A stretch of 64,000 nucleotides of DNA, from positions 165,459,869 through 165,523,868 of the forward strand of contig JAVHZZ010000004.1 in assembly GCA_036250195.1 (NCBI GenBank), in the 5' to 3' direction. Below are positions 10,684 through 22,808 of this stretch, piece by piece. The stretch's first letter is position 1. Every line of letters begins with the position of its first letter. This DNA comes from Mixophyes australis. Taxonomy: Eukaryota; Chordata; Amphibia; Anura; Limnodynastidae. A program made the position numbers and the translations under genes. Under the pieces are notes generated by a model. That model had not been told where the DNA came from. It searched no databases and saw only the letters and a list, made by a program, of their open reading frames with translations.

Positions 10684-12544
10684 TATAAGTGTAGCCCATC
10701 CCTTGGAAATGAGACCTAATGAAAAATGGACAAATCCCCAGATATGCTTCTTGGAAGGTGGATTGATAGAATAACTCTGGGAGTGAAGTACAAATGATGT
10801 TACACAATTTTGTCCCAGTGGTTACCATGCTTATAATATGAGTTATCCAAAAAGATTATTTTGGTGCTAGAAGCCAATATCTTTTCCTGCATGCTGTATA
10901 CTTTTGCATCGTACAGTTCAATGCATTTTTGACTGTAATCAGGGTGGCTCTTTCTCTTACAATATTCTGAAACAACATTTTTGGGCTCAATACCATTTCC
11001 AAAGCCAATTTTCTAAATGGTAAAATGGTGTATCGTGATAATCATTTAATATATTAAGGTAGGACATTAAAAAATTACTAGTTATTGATTTCTTGCCATT
11101 GATACATCCAACTTTATTGACTTATAATAAAAATATATATCATATACAGACAGGATAATATTTTTAGTTTTTATTTTATATTTCCTTATACATAGCTTAC
11201 ACATTTGTATGTTGTTGATAAATAGATTTCATTATAAATGAGAATAAATAACCTGACAATTTTTTTTCAAATGTATGCAGTTGTCACACCGTACCTGGAG
11301 CAATAAAGATGATGAATATAACTCAGGCATATTGTTAGCTACAAGAACTGAAATGATCTGTTGTGTATTACGAATTGTTCCACATAGCAAATATGTGGAC
11401 CTTGCAAAAACAAGGAAACATGATTTACAAATGTACAATGCTTAATGAGACTAAGAGGCGGGGACATAATGAAGACAGATGGAGAAACTTAGAAAGAATT
11501 GAGGTAAGAGAGGGGCTGGCCAGGTGGATTGACAATGGCTCGGGTCAAAAATCCAAAGTAAGGTAAGGGTAAAGTATATTGTCATTAGGAGCACAAGCAA
11601 GACAGACACAAGAGTTAACAGACAAGAGAGATACTGGAACATCACAAGGACTAGGGAGCAAGAATAGCCTGGTGGACAACACAGTTTCTGGTGTCAATGT
11701 GTAGTTGGGCGTATAAAAGCTACCTTTCTCGTCAGGATGAGCTCTAATACTTGATTTCATGAGAAACTCCTATTTGCTGGACTGATACCCAGATCATGTT
11801 ATAAATACATTATGTTATAAATAAGTTTAATTACAAAGTGATAAAAGGCATCAGAGCTAGTGTTTCCCAGGTATTAATTCAGGAACAACAAGCGCTAATC
11901 TGGGATTATTCCTGTATGATGACTACAACAACAGTAAAGTTATCAGTATTAGCTTGATCCAACACAGATAGACAGGCAATTGTTGTTTAGCCTGATACCA
12001 ACAGAGAGGGAGGAGCATAAACTCTATCCTGTTACAATCATATTGACAGTGGGTGGACTAAGTGTCCTGTCAGCACACATATATATGTTAACAACAAACA
12101 AATAAATGCATCAATGAATAGCCTGGTGAGATGCTATATAATATATAGACAAGAATGGTGAAAATATTAAACAAATAGACATATAGCTTCCAAAGATACT
12201 ATTAGATGATATTGTCTTATATATATATATATGATATAATTCCTCCAGATAAGCATTCTATATGTATAATGCATTTTGTTTCACATACACATAACATTCT
12301 GATAGGTAATTGGAATTGGGCAGTACAATATTTCATGTTAATGTAAGAAGCCCATTATTAATACATAAAATTGGTACTGCGGACCAGACTGCTAATCCAT
12401 ATTATATTAGCTCTTTGTTAAATAGGACCAGTCCCTCCCCAGGGTCTATATTTTAACTCACTTATTTTCCTACTTGCTCACCTATACATATATTTATTTT
12501 GATAATTTGCTTATTACCAATACATGAATGAGTGCTTTTAAAGA

Positions 12545-14225
12545 CAGAGCCGTAACTAGGGTGGTGCGGGCGGTGCCGTCGCCCAGGGCGCAAGCCTGAG
12601 GGGGCGCAGCAGCCGCCCGCTACCTTCCCCTCTGTGGCACAAAGTAAACAAAAAAAATCTAAAAAATAAATAAATTGTGGCCCCTCCCCCGACTTGTGGC
12701 CCCCCCGCGACTCGTGGGGGGGGGGGGGGGGGTCGGGTGCCGCGAGAGGGGAGAGGGGCTAGTGTGGTGGCTGGTCCATGAAGGTACTATGAAAAAAACG
12801 CCGGCTCCCTGTCACTGCAGCATCACTGTTGATGTCACCATGCTGTCAGTACAGAAGAGCCTGAGAACAGACCTTAAGTAAGTGAGGGAGAGGGGAATCT
12901 GTCAGCTCCGTTAGTTGCTCTCTCTCCCTAAGCACTGGTCAGTTATATCACGTGCTGTGTGTTAGCAGCTTTCTGCTTCCAGGACTGCTCCTCCCAGCAT
13001 CCCCAGCTCCTCCTGACAGCCCTGCGTTCCACCAACACTCTCACCTCTGCTCCTGGTAACTATGACTCCAGTGACCCTCCCAACTCTCGGTGCACTTTAC
13101 CGTACAGAACCCTCATCATTGACCTTTCCTTGCCCTGCATATCGGTTCCCTCTGTTTCTATCCAGATATGTTTCCCTTCCCCCTGATCCCTGACACCTGT
13201 CAATTCTGACTCCTGGACCCTCGAAATACAGATGTAACCTCTGCACCCTCTCCATCAACTACTGCAGGTATCCCTCATCTTCCTTATATCTTATATAGAC
13301 CACCCCCTAATTCCATGTAGCTGTTACCTGCCCCCTTTCCCTCCACCATAAACACAGAATATTTCACCCACTGACCTGCAGTAAGGGAAGCCCCAACCTC
13401 TTCCCTGTCTCACAGCCACCAAATCCCAAGCAGGTGGGTGAATATCTCTTCTGTATAATTTTTATGCTGTCATCAGGATATGATGTTATAGGAATGCTCT
13501 CATAGGAATGCTCTCTGTATGGTATGGCGGTCATAGGAATGCTCTCTGTATAGTATGGCGGTCACAGGAATGTTCTCTGTATAGTATGGCGGTCATAGGA
13601 ATGCTCTCTGGATAGTATGTCGGTCATAGGAATGCTCTCTGTATACTGTATAGTATGGCGGTCATAGGAATGCTCTCTGTATAATATGGAGGTCACAGGA
13701 ATGCTCTCTGTATGGTATGGCGGACACTAGGAGGCTCTTTATATTCTATGCGTGTGTGTATGTATATATATATATATATATTATTCATTTAGTGTGATGG
13801 TGATAAGGGGGCACAGTGTAATAAAGATGGCTCCATGGCACGGTGTGATAAAGGAGAAACTGTGATGGAGGGCACAATGTGATGAAGGGGCAGTGTGATA
13901 CAGATGGTAACGTTACAATTATGTTTTAATTTGTTTCAGTGAGTTTTATTTAAAAAAACAATACATTTTTTATACAGCTAGCATGTGTTAGCTGCATTTA
14001 AAGTACTTTGATTCTATGGAGGCTTATTACATAAAGATCCTTACAAAGCCAGACCGTTAAGAATGGGGAGGGAGGGGGTTTCAGTGTGGTCTAGAACTTG
14101 TAAAGTGCTAGCCCCGCCCCCACAGTAGGTTGACCACGCCCACTCGACTATTGACACTCCCACTTAGATGGGGGCGCCGGTGCCCTGACTCGCTCAGGGC
14201 ACTAAAATGTCTAGTTACGGCACTG
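12545..14225. mobile_element. Non-autonomous hAT element with perfect 8-bp duplication TTTAAAGA
   Basis: The left terminus is CAGAGCCGTAACTAG and the inverted right terminus is CAGTGCCGTAACTAG. Identical flanks TTTAAAGA lie at 12537-12544 and 14226-14233. The 1,681-bp interior is GC-richer near both ends, with a long G run at 12718-12732. It contains a 34-bp minisatellite and codes for no transposase. Ends and duplication length place it in hAT. Confidence 0.92.
13493..13735 (+). repeat. Minisatellite, about 34-bp unit, about 7 copies
   Basis: Units read ATAGGAATGCTCTCTGTAT followed by A/G-GTATGGCGGTC. One unit carries a small internal duplication (GTATACTGTATAG). It lies inside the hAT element at 12545-14225. 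A (TA)n run follows at 13764-13778. Confidence 0.85.
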
Positions 14226-14233
14226 TTTAAAGA

Positions 14234-16779
14234 TTACCAATAAAGAATAATTTTAATATACATATTTTGGATAAAGGACTAGAGTGCTTCATTGTTCAAC
14301 CCTTGCTGTCTTTTTTAAAAAAACAAAAAACTCCTATTTTTACCAGGGCGAGTAAGAGTAACAGTACCACAATGAGTTGACATTAAAGGGATAGGCAGAC
14401 TCTGGGTGTGTGGAACAGTAGAATTAACAATACAAGACAAATTAAACTAGAACACTTAAGGAAATATATAGGAGATACCAGCGCTTCTAGGTGACACCGC
14501 TGCATATATAGAATTTTAAATATGCAGATACAAGGTACAAGCGCATTGGAACTAAAATACAGGGATAAACTAGAATGATTTAATGTAAAAAAGCTCCTAT
14601 GCACATGGAATATAATAGAACACTTAAGGTACTGGTTAACCAGGAGAGGCGCATGACTGGATAGATGCGAAAGACTGAACAAAGACTAACACTGTGATTA
14701 ATTCTGTGGCAATAGGCACAAGGCTACAGACTATATCAATGATAATTGTATATATCAAACAAAGTCCAAATGTGGGCTAGTGACACCTGGAAGTTGTTGG
14801 GAAATACGAGGTTACAGCTGACTTGACACAAAACCTAACAATAACACAAAATAAAAAGAAGTACATGGAAAAATAAATTACATTACCTGCTCTAATAAGC
14901 TGGAGGCTAAAGTGTAGGTACTGCGATAAATAGTTTCTGTTTTCAAGTCCAAGTAGAATCAATCAATGCTATTCTCCAGCATGCATAATGTACTGTAGCT
15001 AATCTCTGGTGTCTGATGTACAAGACTGTTTGGGACCTATTATGCCAAAAGAAACTATTGTGCCAAATCATAGAGCATATGAGGAATTAATAGCAAAACT
15101 CACAGAAGGTAATTAAGTATGCATTTTATTTTGTAAACATGTACCTGCTATTCAACAAATTGTATACCATGGAGCACACCACCATTTTAGATTCAGATAG
15201 ATCGTCTGTACTTGTGCTTTGCATGCTATTTGTGAATGGTTTGGGTGTGCAAAGAGGTGGAAAAATTTGAAGAGGTACACTGTACTAAAATTAAAAATGA
15301 TAAAAAGACACAGCGTTCGCCCAACGAGTAAGTGTAAACTATAAAATTAAGTTCTTGTAGATCACTATTTGCATAAAAAACAAACCAATTTATTGCTATA
15401 TATCATGAAATATATAAAAACATCTGTATCTTTAGCCACACATAAATCTGTATAAATTATTCCTTTAATAATAACGGCTTATTCTTGTAAACAAAAAGAG
15501 ATTTAGCTGAGTGACACATTTCACATTTGTCCTATCAATCCAGATGGAAGTATGCTGATATATATAATATAATCCTTATACAAGCAGGTAAAAGAGTCCC
15601 CTGACACTCTACATGTATGAGTGCATAGAGTAAAGTGCAAATACGTATGTCACAACAGAGATCTTCAGATGTTTGAAAGGATGTTGCTGGATGTAACAAC
15701 TCATGCATATAGTGATATCAGTTCAGATCTAAAGTATATACAGTATAAGGGAGTATTTCTCAAAATTTAATATTGAAGTCTCTCAAAAAGATGGTGATTA
15801 GCAAATAGAAGATTTCAGCTGCGTTTAAAGTCACATAATCCACAGGTAAAAGACCAGTCTGCCTGGATTTTCTGTGCATTAAAACAAAGTCCACAGCACT
15901 TTCTGGACTGTGAGCATTCAAACAATAACATTAAACAAATCCAGTGTGTCTTACCAACACTGGTTACAAAAGAGAATCACAGGTCAGTTTACAAATCCTC
16001 GTCCAGTTTTACAGACACACCCTCCTTAGAAGATATCAGATCCCATGTGATATCTTCCATAATTAACCCCTTCTTGTAGAACACGTAGGACAATGACCTG
16101 TGAGAAAATTACCTCCTGTCAGGAATAACCACCTCTAGCCACTTACTGATTTAATATCTTACCATATAGTCACACAATCAAACAATATAACACCTCCATT
16201 TTGTCTCCAATCTACTGTTACCAGTCACAAACCACACTCTGCGCACTTGTGGCTTGGAATTGTTTACTGTATGGGGTTACACACGATTTCAGCACTCAAT
16301 CTTCCTCTCACCTATCACAAAGGTTGTAGATTTGCCGAATATCCCCCAAACAGTGCTCACACAACCACACCCACTTCTGTTTTTCCACCACCTATGGAAT
16401 AGAACCCCAATCTACTGTCTCCCACTGTTACACAATGAGCACTCCTTGTTACTCACAGGTAAGCAAGGCACACACCAGCAATAAAAGAGTTAACACTTAA
16501 CCCCCTCCAAGCTCTACAACACAAATGTACATGCTGACATACACTAGGCTTGGTATACAAATGTATTCACAATTCGCACCTCAGCATTTTATGGGTTAGC
16601 ATGGTCAAGCAATCTTATTCATAAAAGGCTGTGAATTTGTTTAGAGCAATAAGGACATTGCTAATTAATATTAGATTTAATATACAAAAAGTACAATGCT
16701 TACAGGCTGTATAAAAAAAATTAAGAAACAATTTTATTATTAATAAATCCAACATAATTTTGCGAATTTATAGATACCA
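14234..16779. other. No recognisable gene or element
   Basis: Mixed AT-rich DNA. 15800-16500 is somewhat more balanced in composition and reads like decayed LTR or other repeat DNA, but I could not pair it with anything in the window. Confidence 0.4.
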
Positions 16780-16952
16780 AACCACATTAGACATGCTAGG
16801 CTCGCTTTCCCGAGAACCGAACACACCCGAACTTAGCAGATCAGAGTACCGAGACAAGCCGGCTCGGTACTTTCGCGCACCCTCGCAATTGAAAAGGAGG
16901 CAAAACATCATCGTTCCGTTGTCGGATCTTGGATCTCGTGATTTTTGGATTC

Positions 16953-16958
16953 TATAAG
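16953..16958 (+). promoter_or_regulatory. Possible TATA box of hAT copy 2
   Basis: TATAAG sits in the leader about 165 bp from the terminus and before the leader repeats. The surrounding leader is conserved in copies 1 and 3, although the TATA itself is not obvious in those copies. Promoter function is inferred. Confidence 0.35.
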
Positions 16959-17104
16959 TACTGCTCTCTATGGCGATCCATCGTCATTTCACAGAGGGAC
17001 ACTGAATGGGTAGCTCAGTTCTTGGTAGTCTGTAGAGCACATGGGCAGCGTCATAGGTAGAATAGAAATAGGAGGGGGTAGCAGTGTTCTTCAAGGTCTA
17101 CAGT

Positions 17105-17830
17105 GAAATTCAGGAGAGCTCCATTGCTAATTGTCATTGCTGAAATAGGATTAATAGGTCTGGCAGACTTGGTGTAAATCTGCAGTCACATTGTACTGTG
17201 TTATATAGGTGACACACAAAGAGGAGAGCTCCATTGCTCCATTGCTAATTGTCATTGCTATGGGCAGCATGGTGGCTAAGTGGCTAGGACTTCTGCCTTA
17301 CAGCACTGGGGTCATGAGTTCAATTCCCAACCATCGCCTTATCTGTGAGGAGTTTGTATGTTCTCCCCGTGTTTGCGTGGGTTTCCTCCAGGTGCTCCAG
17401 TTTCCTCCTGCACTCCAAAATACTGGTAGGTTAATTGACTGCTAACAAATTGACCCTAGTCTGTCTGTGTGTGTGTGTTAGGGAATTTAGACTTCAAGCC
17501 CCAATGTGAGTGAGTTCTCTGTACAGCACAGCGGAATTAGTGGCATATTATAAATAAATGGCAATAATAATAATTGCTGAAATACAAATGCTAGGTCTGG
17601 CAGGCTTGGTGTAAATCTGTAGTCACAATGTACTGTGTTATATAGGTAACACACAAAGAGGAGAGCTCCATTGCTAATTGTCATTGCTGAAATTCAAATA
17701 CTAGGGCTGTCAGGCTTGGTCTTCTGAATTTGCAGTCACATTGTACTGTGTTATATAGGTAACACACAAAGGGGAGAGCTCCATTGCTAATTGTCATTAC
17801 TGAAATACAAATACTAAGGCTGAATTTGCA
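17105..17830 (+). repeat. hAT leader tandem repeat, about 100-bp unit, about 4 copies
   Basis: Units contain GAGAGCTCCATTGCTAATTG, TCATTGCTGAAATA, TCTGGCAG-CTTGGTGTAAAT and GTCACATTGTACTGTGTTAT. A V-SINE splits one unit. Related leader repeats occur at 50819-51240 in copy 3. Confidence 0.85.
17262..17574 (+). repeat. V-SINE inserted in hAT leader
   Basis: It starts GGGCAGCATGGTGGC and keeps the B-box-like GAGTTCAATTCCC and the central block (TGTTCTCCCCGTGTTTGCG). The tail is TAAATAAATGG-(CAATAA). ATTGCT flanks both sides and is a likely short target duplication. The tail core is slightly decayed (GGCATATTATAAATAAAT). Confidence 0.88.
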
Positions 17831-17864
17831 GTCAAAGTGTTATCAAAAAGGATTCACATCAGTA

Positions 17865-19190
17865 CACAGAAAAGCAGGAGCACCAAGCAGCTACTGACAC
17901 CAGTCATGATGATAGTTATCCCTCTACATCATCTGGTAAAGTGCATAGTGTTTGTAAGTCAGGGAAACCAAAATGTAAGCAAAACACCTTTCGCCTTTTG
18001 TCAAGAAAAAAAGACCTGTAATCCAGGCAAAGTTATCTGCAGAAAAAAAAAATTGCCAACATGCCATTCTACACACACAGTGCCAAGGAAAGAATGAGGT
18101 CTTCGCCTTTCTCTATGAGTATTAGTTCTGTCATTGAGGCATCTTTTTGTAACTTCAGTCATGACCAAGCAAGACCTTGTCATTCTGACTCAAATAGTGC
18201 TGCCCAAACACTTTTACGTGTAAAAGCCAAGCTGGAAGAAAACAGTAAGGCATTAGAGGAAAATGTCCGTTCAGATTCAGAAATGACACAAATCCCTTAG
18301 GAGAGTCTATCCATGAGTGATATGTGTAATCCTGAACATTCTGATAGTGTCCCCATAAAGAAGGCCCCTTTCAGCATTTCTGTAGATATGTGCCTGAACA
18401 GCCCAAGTGTAGCTGGTGATACACAAATGGAGGATGCCACTTTGGAATTGCAACAGGATAAGGGGGATATTTGTATAGCCAATAAAAGCGCAAATGAGGA
18501 TGTTGATGAGGATGATGTTGTTTGTGAAAGTCCTGCACCAGTGGAAGCAGTTCTTGCACGTGATAAGAAGAAGGCCATTGTCATGAATGGACATAAGATC
18601 AAAAATCCACCTTTTATCTGTGAAATTATTTTTACCCAAATTCTCACAACAGTTGTCTAGCCATTTGTAACATTTGTAAAGCCACAGTCTGTAGAGGTAG
18701 GGAACTTAACCATCTAGGAACCTCATCCATGTTACCCCATTTGAAGCAAGTTCATGGCAAGCTGTTGGGAAAATCAGAAACTTATGCTAATAAAATAACA
18801 ACAAACAGTCCATCATCAGCTAGGTCCCTTCTCTCATCTACATCCCGATGCCTGCAATTTACACCCACAACACCGTCCTCATCAAAATCCACAGTAGCGA
18901 TTGGAGTTAGTCCTACATCCAGGTTGGTAAGTGTAGATGACTCCTCCAATATCCTGGATTCCTCAGAAGAATTCTTGAGCGTTAGTTCCACTGCTGCTGC
19001 TGCTATTGGGGGTGAATCTTCATACCAGAAGCAGACCAAGAAGAAGACTAGTAGTAGTTTACAATAATTGACTGTTAAACAATCCTTTGCAAGAGGAAGC
19101 AAGTATGAAAGCTGTCACCCATTTGCACACTATTCTAGTGTTAGACCTGCGTCCAATATCCACTATTAATGCAGCTGGTTTTAGACAATT
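17865..19190 (+). pseudogene. hAT transposase N-terminal region with BED finger, copy 2
   Basis: A serine/glutamate-rich N-terminal region (about 18061-18650) contains one in-frame stop at 18298. After a frame change it reaches a BED finger at about 18660-18770: C-x2-C in LAICNICKATVC, then a hydrophobic LGTSSM segment and H-x4-H in LPHLKQVHG. A linker rich in Ser/Thr and a polyalanine run (STAAAAAIGG) follow, ending in a stop at 19065 where copy 1 stays open. The BED finger is the DNA-binding module of this hAT group and of ZBED genes. Two nonsense codons and at least two shifts make this copy non-coding. Confidence 0.8.
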
Positions 19191-19199
19191 ATTTGAGGT

Positions 19200-19832
19200 C
19201 TTGTGTCCCCGTTGCCAATTTCCATGACACACTATTTCATTAGAAAAGCTTTTACTCACCTCTACCAGAAGGTTCGTAAAAATGTAATTATTGGGCTACA
19301 AAATGCCATTCTACCCAATGAACACTTAACCACAAGCGGAACTGGGCAAATTAAAGATTATATGATTGTGACAGCCCACTGGGTTGGTGATTCGCCTCCA
19401 CCAGCAGGAACAGCAGCAGCATGTACCCAAGTACATCACATTAACCAAAGGCAGGCTACTCTGTGTATCACCGGCTTCACTAAGCGGCATACAGATGACA
19501 ATCTGTTACAAGAACAAAGGGATGTTATTGCAACATGACTTATCCCGTCTGGACTCTCCTCAGGATATGTCATTTCTGATAATACAACCAATATTGTGAG
19601 AGCATTACAGCTGGGTGAATTCCCTCACATTTCCTGTTTTGCTTACACAATAAACTTGGTGGTGCAGAGCTTTTTAAAAAATGACTGGGATGTACAGGAG
19701 ATGCTGTCTGTGGCTCGTAAAATATCTGGAAATTTCCGACATTCGGCCACAGTGTGTAGGAGATTGCAGCAGCTACAAGAGCAATTTAATTTGCCCTGCC
19801 ACCAACTAAAACAAGAGGTGGTGACAAGGTGG
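19200..19832 (+). pseudogene. hAT transposase core, copy 2, cut by gypsy insertion
   Basis: Recognisable core segments are DYMIVTAHWVGD, GFTKRHTDDN, GYVISDNTTNIVRALQ, then FPHISCFAYTINLVVQ and HQLKQEVVTRW. These are the RNase H-like fold pieces of hAT transposases around the C/H and TRW motifs. A TGA at 19536 replaces a conserved Trp codon. Homology stops at about 19832, where gypsy LTR sequence begins. The next expected piece is missing from the far side of the insertion, so a deletion accompanied it. Confidence 0.8.
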
Positions 19833-20094
19833 ACCGTTTGGACCGTTCCTGACTACTCTTGCCTACTCTCCATGGTACCTCGCTTCCTTGGTTTCGACTC
19901 GGCCTGTCTGACTACCCTCTAATCGCTGCACTGGTGACTTCCCGGGAGAACCGCGACCTGCACATCGCACGCAGCAAAGCCCAAACCTCCTTGCGGGGGT
20001 CCCTGGTGAACACCGGTGGTGTGTTAGACTCCGCGCCTCTCAGGTTAGTAGCGCTAATACCAGTCAGTGATATTCCTTGTGTAAAAGTGTGACA
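19833..20094 (+). repeat. 5' LTR of gypsy element (5'-truncated)
   Basis: 19951-20094 matches 24356-24499 with 2 differences in 144 bases. It ends GTGTGACA. The start with TG is missing, and the boundary with hAT at about 19833 is placed where hAT homology ends. Confidence 0.8.
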
Positions 20095-20107
20095 GAATAC
20101 TCTGGCC

Positions 20108-21045
20108 ATGAGCGGACCGGACGAACCTTCGGCCCACGACTTATTAACTCACCTGGGTCTAAGAGTGGAACAACAAGAATCCAACCAGGCCCAATTATTG
20201 CAATGCATTCAGGGAGTCATCTCCCATCTGGACTCCTTGCAAGCATCACCATCTACCACTTCCTTGGCCGACACTTCCTCTGCTGCATCAGATCCTACCA
20301 TCCCCGCTAGTGGTACTACCGTCAGAGGACTCCGTCTTCCTCCTCCTGAGAAATATGATGGCGATCCGTTGTAATGCCGTGACTTCCTCAACCAGTGTTC
20401 GATTCAATTTGAGTTGGCTCCGGAGAATTTCTCGTCAGAAAGAGAAAAAGTGGCCTATTTAATTTCACTTCTCTCGGGGCAAGCATTGGCCTGGGCTTCC
20501 CCTCTCTGGGAACGAGAGGACCCCATACTACAAAATTCTGTGGCCTTCATTGAAAGATTCCGCAAGGTATTTGATGAACCCGGAAGAATCTCTTCAGCCG
20601 CCTCTGGTCTCCTAGGATTACGCCAAGGCTCTCTTACAGCAGGACAATATGCGGTACAATTTCGGACCCTTGCAGCCGAACTCCAATGGAACTCTCATCG
20701 CTACCTTCTGGCAAGGCCTTAATGAGCGCGTCAAGGATGATTTAGCTTCTCGTAAACTTCCTTCCAATCTGGATGACCTCATATCCCTCCCTGTGTGTTA
20801 AGGTGGACATCCGCCACAGGGAACGAGCTCTCGAACGGGACCGCACTCGCTGGCTGTTTCCTCGTTTGGCACCTAACTTTATTCCTCCTACTCCGCCTGC
20901 AGAGGAGCCTATGCAGATCGGCCGTTCTCGGCTGTCCCCAGAGGAACGTGAGAGACGTATAAAAAACTGCCTCTGCTTGTATTGCGATGAACCGGGACAT
21001 CTTCTCTCCGTTTGTCCCAAGAGGCCGGGAAATGCCACCTCCTAG
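20108..21045 (+). pseudogene. Gypsy gag, broken
   Basis: The start ATG lies 14 bases after the LTR (MSGPDEPSAHDLL). The capsid-like part (20414-20722) has the retrotransposon-gag pattern with ALAWASPLWERED and RFRKVFDEPGR. A CCHC zinc knuckle CLYCDEPGHLLSVC (C-x2-C-x4-H-x4-C) lies at about 20969-21010. A TAA at 20372 and two frame changes (about 20700 and 20795) break it. Gag forms the particle and binds RNA through the knuckle. Confidence 0.9.
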
Positions 21046-21335
21046 GTGATAGTAGGGAGGTCAACCTAGGACCCCAGTCCCTTTCTCCCTACCTTCGGAA
21101 GGAGTCGGAGTTCTTGATGCCAGTCACCTTGGTTTTCTTTAATGGCCCATTTACTACCTGGGCCTTTGTGGACTCGGGGTCTGCAGGGAACTTTATCTCT
21201 TCCAAACTAGTGACCGAACTCTGTCTGGATACTATACCCTTGTCTCAACATTTGATGCTCACTGCGGTGGACGGAAATAGAGTCTCCAAAGGCTCAATCT
21301 CTCTCTCTCTACTTCTCCTCTTCGGATGGAGATAG
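21046..21335 (+). pseudogene. Gypsy aspartic protease region
   Basis: The active-site motif DSGSAGNF sits at about 21170-21195 in the segment TTWAFVDSGSAGNFISSKL. Such proteases act as dimers and cleave the Gag-Pol polyprotein. The frame runs into a shift around 21320 before reverse transcriptase. Confidence 0.85.
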
Positions 21336-22808
21336 GAGCACTTCACTCCGAGACTATAAGTTTCCTTGTGCTACCCCAATCCATTAACCCTATCATCTTG
21401 GGTCTACCCTGGCTGAAGCTCCATTCTCCACAATTCGACTGGCAGCGAGCTCAAGTTATCCGCTGGGGTTCATTCTGCAATAAAAGATGTCTGAGATCCA
21501 TTTTCCCATCTAAACCCAAGCTGGCCTGTCTCTGTACCTCTTCCTTGGTGGGCCTTCCTGAAGTCTACTCTGAGTTCGCTGATGTGTTCTCTAAAACCGC
21601 TTCCGAGATCCTTCCTCCCCATCGACCTTGGGATTTCCCCATCGACCTCATCCCTGGAAAGAACATTCCTAGAGGCAGGGTATACCAACTGTCCTTGCCC
21701 GAGACACAGGCTATGTCGGAGTATGTGGCTGAGAACCTCATGAAGGGATTCATTAGGAAATCATCTTCTCCAGCAGGTGCAGGCTTCTTTTTTGTAAAGA
21801 CGAAGGACGGCTCTCTCAGACCGTGCATTGATTACAGGAGACTAAATGCCATCACGATTAAAAATCGCTACCCCCTTCCTTTAATCTCTGAGCTCTTTGA
21901 CCGTATTCAAGGGGCACGGATCTTTACTAAGTTGGACCTCAGGGGAGCCTATAACCTAATCAGAATTCGCAGAGGAGACGAGTGGAAAACCACATTTAAT
22001 ACCAGAGACGGTCACTATGAATACCTGGTGATGCTGTTTGGGCTCAGTAACGCCCCAGCTGTCTTTCAGGACTTTGTGAACAAAATATTTAGGGATTTAC
22101 TCTACCAATCAGTGGTTGTTTATTTGGATGATATCCTTATCTTTTCACAAGACCTGTCTACTCATCTCATACATGTCAAAGAGGTGTTTTCCCATTTACG
22201 TGCTAATCTCCTGTTCTGCAAGCTCGAGAAATGTCTATTCAATTGCTCTCAAGTACCCTTCCTAGGATATATTGTATCAGGCTCCGGTCTTCGGATGGAT
22301 CCAATTGGAGGCTATTCATAACTGGCCTCAACCTTCTGGGCTCAAGCCTACCCAGCGCTTTATTGGCTTCATAAATTATTATCGCCAATTCATTAAGGGG
22401 TTTTCTACGTTAATTTCCCCTATTACTCTTCTCACTCGGAGAGGCGGCCAATCCAAGTATTGGCCCCCAGATGCTGTACGAGCATTTCTAGCAGTCAAGG
22501 AAGCCTTCTTGTCTGCACCCATCTTATCTCAACCCGATCAAAATAAGCCTTTTTACTTAAAGGTGGACGCATCCTCCATTGGGATTGGAGCAGTACTGTC
22601 CCAAAAGAATTCTGAAGGCTTTCCTGTTCCTTGTGGTTTTTTCTCCAAAAGATTTTTGGCCAGTGAAGCCAACTACGGTATTGGGGATAAGGAACTTCTC
22701 GCTATCAAGACCGCCCTGGAGGAATGGCGTTATCTGTTGCAGGGGGCACGCTTTCCCATCACAGAGTATACTGATCATAAAAATCTCACCTACTTACAGT
22801 CTGCATAA
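21326..22808 (+). pseudogene. Gypsy reverse transcriptase and RNase H, broken
   Basis: Reverse transcriptase motifs appear in order: KTKDGSLRPCIDYRRLN, RIFTKLDLRGAYNLIRI, then FGLSNAPAVFQ and the catalytic VVYLDDILIFS at about 22115-22145. The usual VMPFGLSNAP reads VMLFGLSNAP. After a frame change near 22300 come INYYRQFIKGFS and the RNase H segment (LKVDASSIGIGAVLSQ, YGIGDKELLAIK, YTDHKNLTYL). A TAA at 22806 ends it. Apart from these breaks the catalytic residues are kept. Confidence 0.93.

Larger units (their letters stand above)
9226..12536. other. No recognisable gene; minor repeats
   Basis: A 152-codon ORF at 9344-9802 has no domain I recognise and no exon context. A short direct repeat (10008/10639) and a degenerate 30-bp tandem repeat (10365-10520) are listed separately. 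A short (TA)n run sits near 12215. Confidence 0.5.
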
